From CAVRXZ01 sp963773035 (GTDB lineage: Bacteria; Acidobacteriota; Vicinamibacteria; Vicinamibacterales; CAVVIG01): a stretch of DNA of 64,000 nucleotides. Positions 26,986 through 35,468 of this stretch are shown in pieces; within the stretch, counting starts at the first letter, position 1, and each line of letters starts with the position of its first letter. Under the pieces are notes generated by a model. The model searched no databases. It was given only the letters and a program-made list of their open reading frames with translations, and had not been told where the DNA came from. The stretch is from assembly GCA_963773035.1 (NCBI GenBank), contig CAVYZX010000026.1:62001-126000 (forward strand), in the 5' to 3' direction. The position numbers and the translations under genes were made by a program.

Positions 26986-27519
26986 CTAAGGCCTTTGACT
27001 CCTCGGTGGTGTAATCCCGTTCAACCGTAGATACACGGCCATCTGACCGTAAATGTCCCACGTGTGGCCGATGAGAAAGTAGATCACGCGTGCTTTCGAT
27101 GAAGGCCCCAGATAGGCATTCGTCTGGATGATCTGCATCATTGATTGATCGGTCTGTTCCTTGATGAGCGCCGAGCCGTAGTCGAACGAGTCGGAGAGCG
27201 CCTTGAGGATCTCGGCTTTCGACGTGGCGCCGCGGTTGATGGACGGCGCCGCGGCTTTTCCGCCGAAGGACTGCAAATACATGATGTTTCCGCCGGCGAC
27301 GTGCAGGATCTGTTGTCCATAGTCGCGCTGCGCGGGTGTGCTTTTGAACGCGAACTTCTCTTCGGGCATCGCGTCGGCGATCTTCATCATGATCGCCTTC
27401 TGATCGTCCCAGTCCTTCAGCAGTTCCGCGTTCAGGTTTGCCGACTGCCCGGCAGTCGCGCTTGGCATCGCGAGAAACGAGGCGCCGATGAGGACGAACG
27501 TCAGGAGGATCCTTCTCAT
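26986..27519 (-). CDS. Secreted DinB-family protein
   Basis: I start at ATG 27519, with AAGGGAA upstream and a signal peptide (MRRILLTFVLIGASFLAMPSATAGQ). The 177-residue mature fold is a DinB-like four-helix bundle: ELLKDWDDQKAIMMKIADAMPEEKFAFKSTP, then HVAGGNIMYLQ and FLIGHTWDIYGQMAVYLRLNGITPP. DinB-type proteins bind a metal through three histidines; here His is present in HVAGG and in GHTWD. Exported DinB proteins are frequent in Acidobacteria. Function is unknown. It lies between two members of the GxPDLxGxW family. Confidence 0.82.
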   Translation of the reverse strand: MRRILLTFVLIGASFLAMPSATAGQSANLNAELLKDWDDQKAIMMKIADAMPEEKFAFKSTPAQRDYGQQILHVAGGNIMYLQSFGGKAAAPSINRGATSKAEILKALSDSFDYGSALIKEQTDQSMMQIIQTNAYLGPSSKARVIYFLIGHTWDIYGQMAVYLRLNGITPPRSQRP

Positions 27520-27541
27520 TGCGTATTCCCTTGGATAGCCG

Positions 27542-28495
27542 CTATTGCCGTGGCGGTGGCGCCCCACCCCGGCCGGCCGGAGGTGCAGGAGGCGCGGGAG
27601 GACCACCACAGTTGGACGTGCACGGCGGCGGAAGCACGTACTTGTCCTTGAGCTTCTTGCGGAACTCGGGATACATCGTTTCCGGACCGCCGAGCACCGC
27701 TTCGACCGGGATGTTGCGTTTCTCGGTCAGCTCGTTCACGAACGGATTTTTTTCCGGCAGGTAGTGGGGAACGATGGCCAGGTTCTCGTGCAGGTAGGGC
27801 AACTCCTCGATCGGTTCGCACGCCGTCGCCGGGAAGATGCTCGCACCGCTTGGATCCAGCTTGAACGGCGTGGTCAACACGTACGGCTCCGCAAAGATGG
27901 CAGGGTCCTCCATGATGCCCATCACGGTCAGGATGTCTCCGTGGCGAACGAAGTACTCGGTGATGGTCGCTTCGTCGCTGTTGAATCCTCGATGACGCTT
28001 GATATCGCCAACCTTGAAGTGTGTCGTGTGCACCCTGAGCGTATCGCCTTCCCAGTCACCGGTCGTAAAACCGCCATGCGGATGAGGAGCGTTCTTGGAC
28101 GGATGCGACCGGCCGTCCATCCAGATTGTCGTCGCGTCGCGATCGATCCATCCCGCGATGTTCCACGCCACCAGTTTCTGCGTAATCGGATCGGGCTCGA
28201 TGGTGATTTGCAGGCCGAAGGGGCCGGTGTGCGTGTAGAACGGCGTGTACATCTGACACTGACGCTCCGTCACCGACAGAGCGGCAATGTTGTAGCTCAA
28301 AGCTTTCGCGCGGCCATCTTCGTTGAACGGCATCCCGAGGTAGTCAACCGGCTCTTGAGCGTAGCTGTTGTCCTGGTGGTTCCTCTTCGCCCAAAGGCCC
28401 GTCAGATCGACCTGGGCAAACACCGGCACTCCAGACAGCAGCGCGGTCAGCACCAGCATGGCGCTTCGAACGCGGGGCAATTTGATGATGGTCAT
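27542..28495 (-). CDS. Diverged secreted family member with CxxxCGG tail (paralogue 6)
   Basis: The ATG at 28495 opens a signal peptide (MTIIKLPRVRSAMLVLTALLSGVPVFAQ). The 317-residue protein keeps only the end of the N-terminal motif (VDLTGLWAKR). It shows the central FTTGDWEGDTLRVHTTHF, the strand TEYFVRHGDILTVMGIMEDP, and two cysteines at the equivalent places (RQCQMYTP and ATACEPIEE). The C-terminus is a proline/glycine-rich tail with CTSNCGGPPAPP; paralogue 9 has a similar CSAGCGG tail. It is 11 bp from the related upstream gene. Function is unknown. Confidence 0.78.
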   Translation of the reverse strand: MTIIKLPRVRSAMLVLTALLSGVPVFAQVDLTGLWAKRNHQDNSYAQEPVDYLGMPFNEDGRAKALSYNIAALSVTERQCQMYTPFYTHTGPFGLQITIEPDPITQKLVAWNIAGWIDRDATTIWMDGRSHPSKNAPHPHGGFTTGDWEGDTLRVHTTHFKVGDIKRHRGFNSDEATITEYFVRHGDILTVMGIMEDPAIFAEPYVLTTPFKLDPSGASIFPATACEPIEELPYLHENLAIVPHYLPEKNPFVNELTEKRNIPVEAVLGGPETMYPEFRKKLKDKYVLPPPCTSNCGGPPAPPAPPAGRGGAPPPRQ

Positions 28496-28506
28496 GAGTG
28501 TCTGTC

Positions 28507-29319
28507 CTACCAGCGCGACGAGCAGGGCGTGGGATCCCATTTCGCGCCGTTCGGTTCCTTCTTGAAATGAAGCCCGATCAGACGCGGCTCGCGGAGGTAG
28601 ACCGGATCCTCGATCTGCGTCGTGATCGCGAGCCATTCGTCTCCGTTCTGGCGCTTGAAGACATCCCAGTACTCGGTCAGCGTCGTGTTTGCGCTGTACG
28701 GGATACCGTTCTTCCGCAAGTAACCGGGACGAAGATGCGTAGTGACGACTTTCAGCGATCCGCCCGTCGGCGCCGGCGCCGGCACGTTCCCCGCGGTTCG
28801 CGGCACAGGCCGCAGAAATAGCGGGGTGTTCGGCCGAGGGGTTTGCCACACGCCCACCGAATCTCCCTGCCACGTCGCTGGCGCGCCACGCTCTCCCTTC
28901 CAGTCGCCAAAGTGGAGCATGCGAGTCTGCATGCCCGCATCGGTCTCGACCTTCAGCGTGTTCTCGTCCTGCCAGGTGACATGCAGCCGGCCAGGAACGC
29001 TCATGAGGGCTGGGGCGCCGTAAGACTTGCACTGTTCGCCAGCCGCTTCGTCCTTCGCCGGATCCCAAGCGTCGGCGATCTTCTTCGCCTCGAGATTGAT
29101 CGGGATGTACATGTAGTCGCCTTTGGCAGGCGTCACCATCCGCCAGCGCCAATCCTGGGTGACGACCGACACCCAGTACCCGGTCAAATCGATCGGAGCC
29201 GCGGCTTTAGGCGTCCGAGAAACAGCAGGTGGACCACCGCCCCGCTGCGCATGAACGTAGGCGACCGCACCAGACGCCACCACAACCGATGTCACCGCCG
29301 CTATCACCGTGCGCAACAC
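28507..29319 (-). CDS. Diverged secreted family member (paralogue 7)
   Basis: I choose GTG 29319 because AGGAGG lies five bases upstream; an in-frame ATG at 29334 would start before that site. The 270-residue product has a signal segment (VIAAVTSVVVASGAVAYVHA), a reduced motif IDLTGYWVSV, EQCKSYGAP, the strand LKVVTTHLRPGYLRKNG, TEYWDVFKRQNGDEWLAITTQIEDP and a last cysteine in TPCSSRW. The WEGDTLVV block is barely recognisable. It is the most distant of the thirteen. Paired with paralogue 6. Confidence 0.72.
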   Translation of the reverse strand: MLRTVIAAVTSVVVASGAVAYVHAQRGGGPPAVSRTPKAAAPIDLTGYWVSVVTQDWRWRMVTPAKGDYMYIPINLEAKKIADAWDPAKDEAAGEQCKSYGAPALMSVPGRLHVTWQDENTLKVETDAGMQTRMLHFGDWKGERGAPATWQGDSVGVWQTPRPNTPLFLRPVPRTAGNVPAPAPTGGSLKVVTTHLRPGYLRKNGIPYSANTTLTEYWDVFKRQNGDEWLAITTQIEDPVYLREPRLIGLHFKKEPNGAKWDPTPCSSRW

Positions 29320-29373
29320 ACCATCCTCCTGCATTTACTTTTCACTTACTTTCCACTTTCCACTTTCCACTTT

Positions 29374-30393
29374 TTACTTCTTCTGCGTAAGTTCCCTGTA
29401 GACCAGCTCGACGAACCTGTCGGTGGTCCACGGACCCGAGTCCGATCCGTATCGCCGGCGGTACGACAACGTAGGATTCGCAGCCTTCACCTGTTCCAGC
29501 GTCTTGCCTTGATCGATCAGATCCTGAATCCGGTCGCGGATCACCGTCACCATGTCCCGGTACTCCAGCAGATCGATTTTGTCGAGTACGCGACCGTGGC
29601 CGGGGACCAGGAGGGTACGGTCGGGATTCCACTGAATGGGAAGGTTGGGAATGCTCAAGTCCATCAGGTGGTTCAGCGCGTCGATCTCACCCTGCAGCGT
29701 CCCACCCTTTTCCACATCGATCACCGGGAAGCGAGTGGTGTCGATGATGTCGCCGGTCGCGATCACGTCGCCGCGCCGGAAAAAGACGATGGTGTCGCCG
29801 TCGGTGTGTGCCGCCGGCTCGTGAATCACCTGGATTCCTTCGCCGTTCAAGTACATGGAATAGGTCTTGGCAGCAAACGTCTTCGTTGGCCACAGTCCGA
29901 GCGGGAATAGAGACTGTTTGCCGGTTGGAGCAGACATCCGCGTCAGGACGTTTTCGTGCGCCAGCACGCTGGCGCCGCCTGAATTGGTCACCAGGTCGTC
30001 GCTCAATCCAGCCCCGGCCGCAATCGCACCAGCCAGGATGCTGAGTCCCGCTTTCGCGATCGTCTCGTTGCCACCGACATGGTCGGCTTCCATGCTTGTA
30101 TTAATGATGTAGCGAACCGGCAACGGCGTGATGCGCCGGATCGCCGCCAACACTTTGTCCGACATCGCCGTCGAACCAGAATCCACCAGAATCACGCCCA
30201 CTGGACCGATCTGGATGACGATGTTGCCGCCGGCTCCTGCGATGACGTAGAAGTTCGGCCGCAGCTCGATGACGTCGAGAGCGTCACGGCTGGGCTCCTG
30301 GGCGATCGCGTTCGGCGCCCGGACCGCAGGAGCGAGAATTGCCGCGAACGTGAGCAGCCAGGCCGCAACCCGCCCGCTGAAAAGACTAGCCAT
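29374..30393 (-). CDS. Secreted MBL-fold protein with degenerate metal site
   Basis: The ATG at 30393 (or GTG 30402) opens a signal peptide; neither has a clear ribosome-binding site. The 339-residue product is an MBL-fold protein by overall pattern (VGVILVDSGST, PVRYIINT, GDTIVFFRRGDVIATGDII, LLVPGHGRV). The HxHxDH motif is replaced by TSMEADH, so two metal-binding histidines are lost, although EPAAHTDGDT and PGHGR keep later ligands. It may be a non-hydrolytic or single-metal relative. Context: first gene of a minus-strand series of secreted proteins ending at 24945. Confidence 0.83.
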   Translation of the reverse strand: MASLFSGRVAAWLLTFAAILAPAVRAPNAIAQEPSRDALDVIELRPNFYVIAGAGGNIVIQIGPVGVILVDSGSTAMSDKVLAAIRRITPLPVRYIINTSMEADHVGGNETIAKAGLSILAGAIAAGAGLSDDLVTNSGGASVLAHENVLTRMSAPTGKQSLFPLGLWPTKTFAAKTYSMYLNGEGIQVIHEPAAHTDGDTIVFFRRGDVIATGDIIDTTRFPVIDVEKGGTLQGEIDALNHLMDLSIPNLPIQWNPDRTLLVPGHGRVLDKIDLLEYRDMVTVIRDRIQDLIDQGKTLEQVKAANPTLSYRRRYGSDSGPWTTDRFVELVYRELTQKK

Positions 30394-30453
30394 TCGGTTC
30401 ACGGTCGATGATTATGCCGCGGTCGTCACATCGATGGTCAAGAAAAGGGATTT

Positions 30454-32034
30454 ATGACTCGGTTGCCTCGCCATCCATGGCTGGCCGCCTGCCTCCCGGC
30501 CGCGCTCGCCGGCGCCCTGACAGCCATTGCGTTCCTCGATAACACCGGGAGGAACCTGGTCGTAAGGCGGACGCTGCTTGCGGCCGCTTTCATCATTCTG
30601 GTGTGGAACGCGGTGCTGACCGTACGAGCGCGCCGCCGGTTCACCGTCAACCTCCACCTGCGGCCGCAGCACTACATCCAGGCAAGCGCACAGGGCTTGG
30701 TCCTGCTGTATTGGGGCTGGTACTGGCGACCGGTTTATGACGCCGTCCCGCTCATCGCTGCACAGCTGATCTTTGCCTACGCCTTCGACATACTCCTCGG
30801 CTGGTCGCGCCGCGGCACTTACACACTTGGCTTCGGTCCCGTCCCCGTGATCTTCAGCATCAACCTGTTCCTCTGGTTCAAGCCCGACTGGTTTTACCTA
30901 CAGTTCTTGATGCTGGCGGCAGGCTTCACGGCCAAGGAGCTGATTCGCTGGAAGCGGGACGAACGGGTCGTCCACATCTTCAACCCCTCCTCTTTCGCGC
31001 TCGCATTGATCTCGCTCGGACTGATCCTTACGGGTACGAGCGATATGACGCGAGGGCAGGACATCGCGATCAGCCAGTTCTATCCACCTCATATGTACTT
31101 GATGCTGTTCCTGATTGCCCTGCCCGGGCAGTTCTTGTTCGGGGTCGCGTCCATGACGTTGTCAGCGGTCCTAACGACTTACCTGTTCGGCGCGGTGTAT
31201 TTCGCCGTGACAGGCACGTACTTTTTCTACGACTCGTTTGTGCCGATCTCGGTTTTCCTCGGCATGCACCTTCTTTTCACGGATCCATCGACGTCGCCGC
31301 GTTCGGAGCTCGGACGTGTGATCTTTGGCGTGCTCTACGGGCTGAGCGCGGTTGCTTTGTACCAACTGCTGGGTGCAGCAGGAGTGCCGACTTTCTACGA
31401 CAAGCTCTTGCAGGTGCCACTCCTGAACCTCTCGGTCCGGCTGTTGGATCGGGCGTCGCGCTCGAGATGGCTCGAACCATTCAACCCCGCGCGACTCGGT
31501 CGATCGCTCGCTCTGCGCCAGCGTCACGTGGCGTACCTGGCGCTGTGGGCAGTCGTGTTCGCACTGTTGAGCTCGACTCAGGGTGTCGGCGATCATCATC
31601 CGGGGCAGTGGCTGCCGTTCTGGGAGCGGGCGTGCAGAGAGGGTCGACCGCGCGCGTGTGCGTATCTCGCGAGTCTGCAGTCGATCTTCTGCAACGCGGG
31701 ATCCGGATGGGCGTGCAACGAAGCCGGCATCTTCCAACACGAACGCCCGCCAGCGGGCCGTGGCGAGATTCCGTCCGATCTCGCGCGAATGAGCGCTTCA
31801 TTCGCGAGAGGTTGCAATCTCGGGTTCGTGCCCGCGTGCCGGAATGCGGTCCGGACATCAAACGGGAACCGGCCGTTCGAGCGGTCGGTGCCGACGCTGT
31901 CCGACTATCAGATCGTCCTCCGGGGCAGCAAGGGGCCGATCACCGATCGCACTACGGCAGCGCTGAACGCACGAGCCTGCGAGCAGGGCTGGCCGGACAC
32001 ATGCGGTCGCACCACAAGCGCGCTGCGAGATTGA
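30454..32034 (+). CDS. RnfD/NqrB-like (UnbU-like) membrane protein with C-terminal cysteine-paired repeats
   Basis: AAGGGA precedes ATG 30454. The 526-residue protein has about nine or ten membrane segments in residues 1-370. It contains YTLGFGPVPVIFSINLFLW and VHIFNPSSFALALISLG, which resemble RnfD/NqrB-family proteins and the UnbU proteins annotated near enediyne clusters. After a final membrane segment near 365-380 the C-terminus carries short repeats with paired cysteines (ACREGRPRACAYLA, CNAGSGWACNEAG, GCNLGFVPACRNA, ACEQGWPDTCG), similar to cysteine-rich Sel1-like repeats. It could be an electron-transfer membrane protein, but no flavin-binding or Rnf partner genes are seen. Certain as a membrane protein, tentative for family. 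Confidence 0.7.
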   Translation: MTRLPRHPWLAACLPAALAGALTAIAFLDNTGRNLVVRRTLLAAAFIILVWNAVLTVRARRRFTVNLHLRPQHYIQASAQGLVLLYWGWYWRPVYDAVPLIAAQLIFAYAFDILLGWSRRGTYTLGFGPVPVIFSINLFLWFKPDWFYLQFLMLAAGFTAKELIRWKRDERVVHIFNPSSFALALISLGLILTGTSDMTRGQDIAISQFYPPHMYLMLFLIALPGQFLFGVASMTLSAVLTTYLFGAVYFAVTGTYFFYDSFVPISVFLGMHLLFTDPSTSPRSELGRVIFGVLYGLSAVALYQLLGAAGVPTFYDKLLQVPLLNLSVRLLDRASRSRWLEPFNPARLGRSLALRQRHVAYLALWAVVFALLSSTQGVGDHHPGQWLPFWERACREGRPRACAYLASLQSIFCNAGSGWACNEAGIFQHERPPAGRGEIPSDLARMSASFARGCNLGFVPACRNAVRTSNGNRPFERSVPTLSDYQIVLRGSKGPITDRTTAALNARACEQGWPDTCGRTTSALRD

Positions 32035-32035
32035 C

Positions 32036-32170
32036 GTAGCGCCGCCTGAAGTGAGAATTCAGAAGGTTGAAGGAAGAAGGCCGACGAGATCTGGACAGAT
32101 TCTCCACTTCTTTCTTCTGACTTCTTATTTCGTACTTCAGGTTGCCGGTTCTTTCAGAGCAACCTGTTAG
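32036..32170. repeat. MITE-like palindromic element B
   Basis: CCTGAAGTGAGAATTCAGAAG... on the left pairs with ...CTTCTGACTTC... and ACTTCAGG on the right, and the element ends in GCAACCTGTTAG. It shares its internal pattern and right end with element A at 12668-12811. It fills the gap between the RnfD-like gene and the DUF6152 gene. Confidence 0.6.
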
Positions 32171-32604
32171 GGCTGCGGCGAAGGCTTCTGATTCAGTTCG
32201 TAAGGCGCCCCGGTGCCGGACGATCCCATGAACAGCCTCTTGCCATCTTCAAACGTGATATCCCGCCCATTCGCCCTGTGCGTCCCGTCCTTCGCCTGGT
32301 AACCGTCAATGGCGACCACAGTACCTGGCAGAAGGGACTTTCTCGTGAAGCCGCGCCGAAAGAGCACGTTTGGAGTGCCCGCCTCGAACGCCCAGTTCTC
32401 CACTTTGCCGTCCGGCTTCTTGACATCCAGGTGCAGCCAGACGTGCGGGTTGACCCACTCCATCTTCGTGACGGTCCCCTTCATCGTCACGGGCTTGTTC
32501 GCGTCGAACTCGGCGGCGAACGCGTGGTGCGCCGACAGCGACGCGGCTGTGACGACCAGAGAGAGACCGAGCCCCGCGGCAGCAACGACGAGCTTCGTTT
32601 GCAT
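32167..32604 (-). CDS. DUF6152 family secreted protein
   Basis: AGGAGG precedes ATG 32604. The 145-residue product has a signal peptide and the family start HHAFAAEFDANKPVTMKGTVTKMEWVNPHVW, with two histidines at the mature N-terminus, then a small OB-like beta-barrel (WAFEAGTPNVLFRRGFT, GTVVAIDGYQAKDG). DUF6152 proteins are periplasmic and of unknown function; the double histidine and NPHVW motif suggest metal or ligand binding. Last gene of the 36404-32167 operon; a second copy is at 34982. Confidence 0.85.
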   Translation of the reverse strand: MQTKLVVAAAGLGLSLVVTAASLSAHHAFAAEFDANKPVTMKGTVTKMEWVNPHVWLHLDVKKPDGKVENWAFEAGTPNVLFRRGFTRKSLLPGTVVAIDGYQAKDGTHRANGRDITFEDGKRLFMGSSGTGAPYELNQKPSPQP

Positions 32605-32649
32605 CTGATTCAACCTCCTGCGGTCAACTGCGCTCCTCGGATTGACTGC

Positions 32650-33621
32650 TCACCTTCGGTACCACTCGTGGAGCTTGTCGCCTTCCGGAACCTTACGCGT
32701 GATATCGACGATGAGCGTCTCACCCTCCCAGTGCTTGACCAGCGGCTGCCTGCGCAGGCCGCCGTACATGAACTCTTCAGCGAACTCCATGCAGCGGTAT
32801 TCGAGCAGCTGCGCGTTTGGTTCCAACCGTCGATAGAGCGGCATGGAGATCTTCCACGGCCCGGTGAACACGTTTGGATCCTCGATGGTGACTTCGTACT
32901 GGATCGCGTCCTTTGTGATCGGGGTGAAGCGCTCAATCAAATGCAGCGCTTCGCTGTGATAGTTGCCGGCCCTATCGAACCAGTTCTTGCCGTTGAACTC
33001 CGTGACGTCCACGACCAGCGTATCGCCTTCCCACCGGCCGACCGAATGTCCCATGTAGGTCAGGTCCGGCGGTTCTTCCACCTCGTCGAGGTGGATCGTA
33101 CGGCCGGTGCTGCTGAATTCGAACGCCATGTGAATCTTGTTGGCGCTCTGGAAGATCTGGAAAGGATAGGGCATGTACATCGCGCGCGGAATGCCGGGAA
33201 GATAGCACTTGAGCTCGGGATCGCGGTCGATCCAACTCTCGCCGTTCTCTTTCTTGATTTTCGCCGCCTCCGGCTTATAAGGAATGAGGCCGCCGCCTTC
33301 GATAACACCTACCGAACCGGGAACTCCGCCCGCTGCACCGAGCGCAAGCACGGGCGCCGCGGCTACTCTCGTGTATTCGAATGGATAGGCGCCTTGTTGC
33401 GTGACCGCAGCCGGTCGCGCCTCATGAGCCTCGAGGTCCCAATGCGCTTCGTTCAGCGCCTGCCAGATTCCGCTGAAATCCGGCTTGCCATCGGCTGTAC
33501 GCGCCACGGTTGGCGTTTGTGACCGGCGACCGGACTGCGTCACTGCCAAGGTGACAAGGGCGCCAACCACCGCCGCTGCTGCCGCAACAGCAATCGTCGA
33601 ACCGCTGAACTGACGTGCCAT
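32650..33621 (-). CDS. Secreted GxPDFxGxW family protein (paralogue 8)
   Basis: AGGAG precedes ATG 33621. The 323-residue product has an N-terminal hydrophobic anchor (residues 9-27) and the motif RTADGKPDFSGIWQ, with LKCYLPGIPRAMYMPYPFQI in the middle. The central block is YMGHSVGRWEGDTLVVDVTEFNGKNWFD. It ends with ERFTPITKD, EYRCMEFAEEF and an extra WEGETLIVDITR block near the C-terminus, a partial repeat of the central motif. It belongs to the branch with paralogues 3 and 13. It is 9 bp downstream of paralogue 9, in one operon. Confidence 0.82.
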   Translation of the reverse strand: MARQFSGSTIAVAAAAAVVGALVTLAVTQSGRRSQTPTVARTADGKPDFSGIWQALNEAHWDLEAHEARPAAVTQQGAYPFEYTRVAAAPVLALGAAGGVPGSVGVIEGGGLIPYKPEAAKIKKENGESWIDRDPELKCYLPGIPRAMYMPYPFQIFQSANKIHMAFEFSSTGRTIHLDEVEEPPDLTYMGHSVGRWEGDTLVVDVTEFNGKNWFDRAGNYHSEALHLIERFTPITKDAIQYEVTIEDPNVFTGPWKISMPLYRRLEPNAQLLEYRCMEFAEEFMYGGLRRQPLVKHWEGETLIVDITRKVPEGDKLHEWYRR

Positions 33622-33630
33622 GAACGGCTC

Positions 33631-34896
33631 CTATCTGGTCAACGGATTGGCTTCCTCTCCAGTGTCGGCAAATCCGCCGGCGAATCCGCCGCACCCCGCG
33701 CTGCACAATGTGGCCGGATCCGGCCCACGCCGTTGAGCGAAAGCTTTCTCCTCCGCGCGCGCGCCCGCGAGCAGGGCTGGCATACCGTAGTTACCTTCGT
33801 GGCACCGCGGTTCCTTGTAGATGCGGTTGGCCCGATCGGGCTGCTTGGTATATTCCTGTTTCACTGTCCATGGACGGGTCCACGTGGTTGGATCCTCGAT
33901 CTTTACGACGTACTCCAGCGTGTCCGCATCGACACGAGTCCAGCGCTCGACCAGGTGAAGGTTCTCGCGCGAACCCTGGAAATCGGTCTTGGGCGAAAAA
34001 TTGGTCACATCGACCACCAGCGTCTGACCTTCCCATCGGCCTCGCGAGTCGCCCCACCATTGGCGGATGTGCTCGGGGAGGTGCGGCCGATCGGTGATGG
34101 GAATCACTCGCTGCCACCCTTGGCCCTGCCCCGTGTCGTAGAAGATAGAAACCGCCTGGGGCGACTGAATGATCTGCGGGAAGAAGCCGGCGGCTCCGCC
34201 GAAGTCCGGGAGCATGGCGGCCATGCATCTCTCACCGAGCGTCCGATCCTCGGGGCCGTCGGCGCGATTGATGGCGCCCCCGCCTGCGCCACCGGCGGCC
34301 ACGTACGATGGCGGCGTTTCCGGACGTTTGGGTGAGGGCGGGCTGTACTTTCCGCCTTCGCAGCCTGGGAGCTTGTTCTTGCAGACGTCGGTCGGTTGAA
34401 GCAAGGCGAGCTGGAACTCACGCATGGCCTGCCTGCGCTTCATGGCTTCCGGAGTCAGCGGCGGAATCTTGCCGTCCGGAGGATCGATGATCAGCGACGT
34501 GCGGCGGCCCATCGGTTTGTGCGTCAGAAAGATGTTCGTCGCGTAGGCCCCACCCACGTCTTGCTCGCTTCCTCGCTCGTAGCGCCGCACGTCTTGGCTC
34601 ACGATAGCGGTGCGCTGCTTGTCGAGCTCCGCCCGCTCTTCGTCAGTGAAGAACTCTTTGCCGGCGTAACGGGCCGGCCGTTGCAATGGGACCTCGTAGG
34701 TGTTGGTCCAGATCCCTTGCAGATCTGGAGCGCCCCATGACGTCTTCGGTGCAGGGCCCGATTTCTTTGCCGTTCCGTCGAGTGGTGCCGGTGTCTGCGT
34801 CTGACCTTTGACTGAAGGCGGTCCAAGCTTCAGCAGGAACGCCAGCACGAGCAACGCCACCGCCACACCAATCGACTGCAGAGATCGCTTGGCCAT
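33631..34896 (-). CDS. Secreted GxPDLxGxW / GRWEGQTLVV family protein with CxxxCGG tail (paralogue 9)
   Basis: The ATG at 34896 has AGGAG upstream. At 421 residues this is the second-longest member. It has a membrane/signal segment, KTSWGAPDLQGIW, LQRPARYAGKEFFTDEE, SLIIDPPDGKIPPLTPEA, LGERCMAAM, GDSRGRWEGQTLVVDVTNF, ERWTRVDADTLEY, DPTTWTRPW and RCHEGNYGMPALL. A Gly/Pro/Ser-rich insertion (PPSYVAAGGAGGGA) lies mid-protein and the C-terminus ends with CSAGCGGFAGG. The extra cysteines could bind metal or form a disulfide. Middle gene of the five-gene operon. Confidence 0.84.
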   Translation of the reverse strand: MAKRSLQSIGVAVALLVLAFLLKLGPPSVKGQTQTPAPLDGTAKKSGPAPKTSWGAPDLQGIWTNTYEVPLQRPARYAGKEFFTDEERAELDKQRTAIVSQDVRRYERGSEQDVGGAYATNIFLTHKPMGRRTSLIIDPPDGKIPPLTPEAMKRRQAMREFQLALLQPTDVCKNKLPGCEGGKYSPPSPKRPETPPSYVAAGGAGGGAINRADGPEDRTLGERCMAAMLPDFGGAAGFFPQIIQSPQAVSIFYDTGQGQGWQRVIPITDRPHLPEHIRQWWGDSRGRWEGQTLVVDVTNFSPKTDFQGSRENLHLVERWTRVDADTLEYVVKIEDPTTWTRPWTVKQEYTKQPDRANRIYKEPRCHEGNYGMPALLAGARAEEKAFAQRRGPDPATLCSAGCGGFAGGFADTGEEANPLTR

Positions 34897-34981
34897 CTCA
34901 AAGCTCCTGGGAGGCCCTTTCTCTACACCCACCCCTTCGTACTGTCAAGGAGTTGCCCAGCTCCAACTTCGCGGTGAACTG

Positions 34982-35446
34982 TCATCGCGATCGAACGGGC
35001 GCGTCGGCTGCCTTGGGATTCTTGGCCTTCCAACGATCCAGGGCCTGTTGACCGATGTTGCCGACGTCGTTCGGCAGCGTAATGCTGCCGTCCGCATGCT
35101 GCACGAATTTCAAGACACCTCCCGGTCGACCGTCTTTGAGCGGCCCGGCGAGAACCATCACCTTCGAACCGACCTTGTAGGTGTCGATGTTGATCCCCTT
35201 GGGAATGAGCTGCGCGACGGCAGCGGCCTCGAACGACCAGTCCGTCTGCGTCCCGTCAGGATTGGTCACCGTGATGGTGAGCCACGAATGCGGGTTGATG
35301 AGCGCCCATTGTTTGACCACGCCCGTGACGGCAATTTCGGCGTCGGGCCGCATGTCGAACATGTTGAACGAATGATGCGCGAGCACCGGCTTACTGGCGA
35401 GTGCACCAACAAGGACGACAACGGTTCCGACAGATCGCAGATTCAT
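34982..35446 (-). CDS. DUF6152 family secreted protein (second copy)
   Basis: AAGGA lies before ATG 35446. The 154-residue product has a signal peptide followed by HHSFNMFDMRPDAEIAVTGVVKQWALINPHSWL, then a small beta-barrel (WSFEAAAVAQLIPKGINI, GSKVMVLAGPLKDG). Together with 32167 it defines a pattern in this operon: each DUF6152 gene directly neighbours members of the GxPDLxGxW family, here 22 bp after paralogue 10. This suggests a shared periplasmic process. Function is unknown. Confidence 0.85.
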   Translation of the reverse strand: MNLRSVGTVVVLVGALASKPVLAHHSFNMFDMRPDAEIAVTGVVKQWALINPHSWLTITVTNPDGTQTDWSFEAAAVAQLIPKGINIDTYKVGSKVMVLAGPLKDGRPGGVLKFVQHADGSITLPNDVGNIGQQALDRWKAKNPKAADAPVRSR

Positions 35447-35468
35447 GGGTGTCCTTTCCGATGTGCCG

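Noticed and set aside
29335..29380. Pyrimidine-rich CCACTTT direct repeats
   Set aside because: A short low-complexity run at the end of the MBL gene; nothing suggests a function.
32278..33522. 414-codon open frame antisense to paralogue 8 and the DUF6152 gene
   Set aside because: It crosses two convincingly predicted genes with signal peptides and good ribosome-binding sites on the minus strand.
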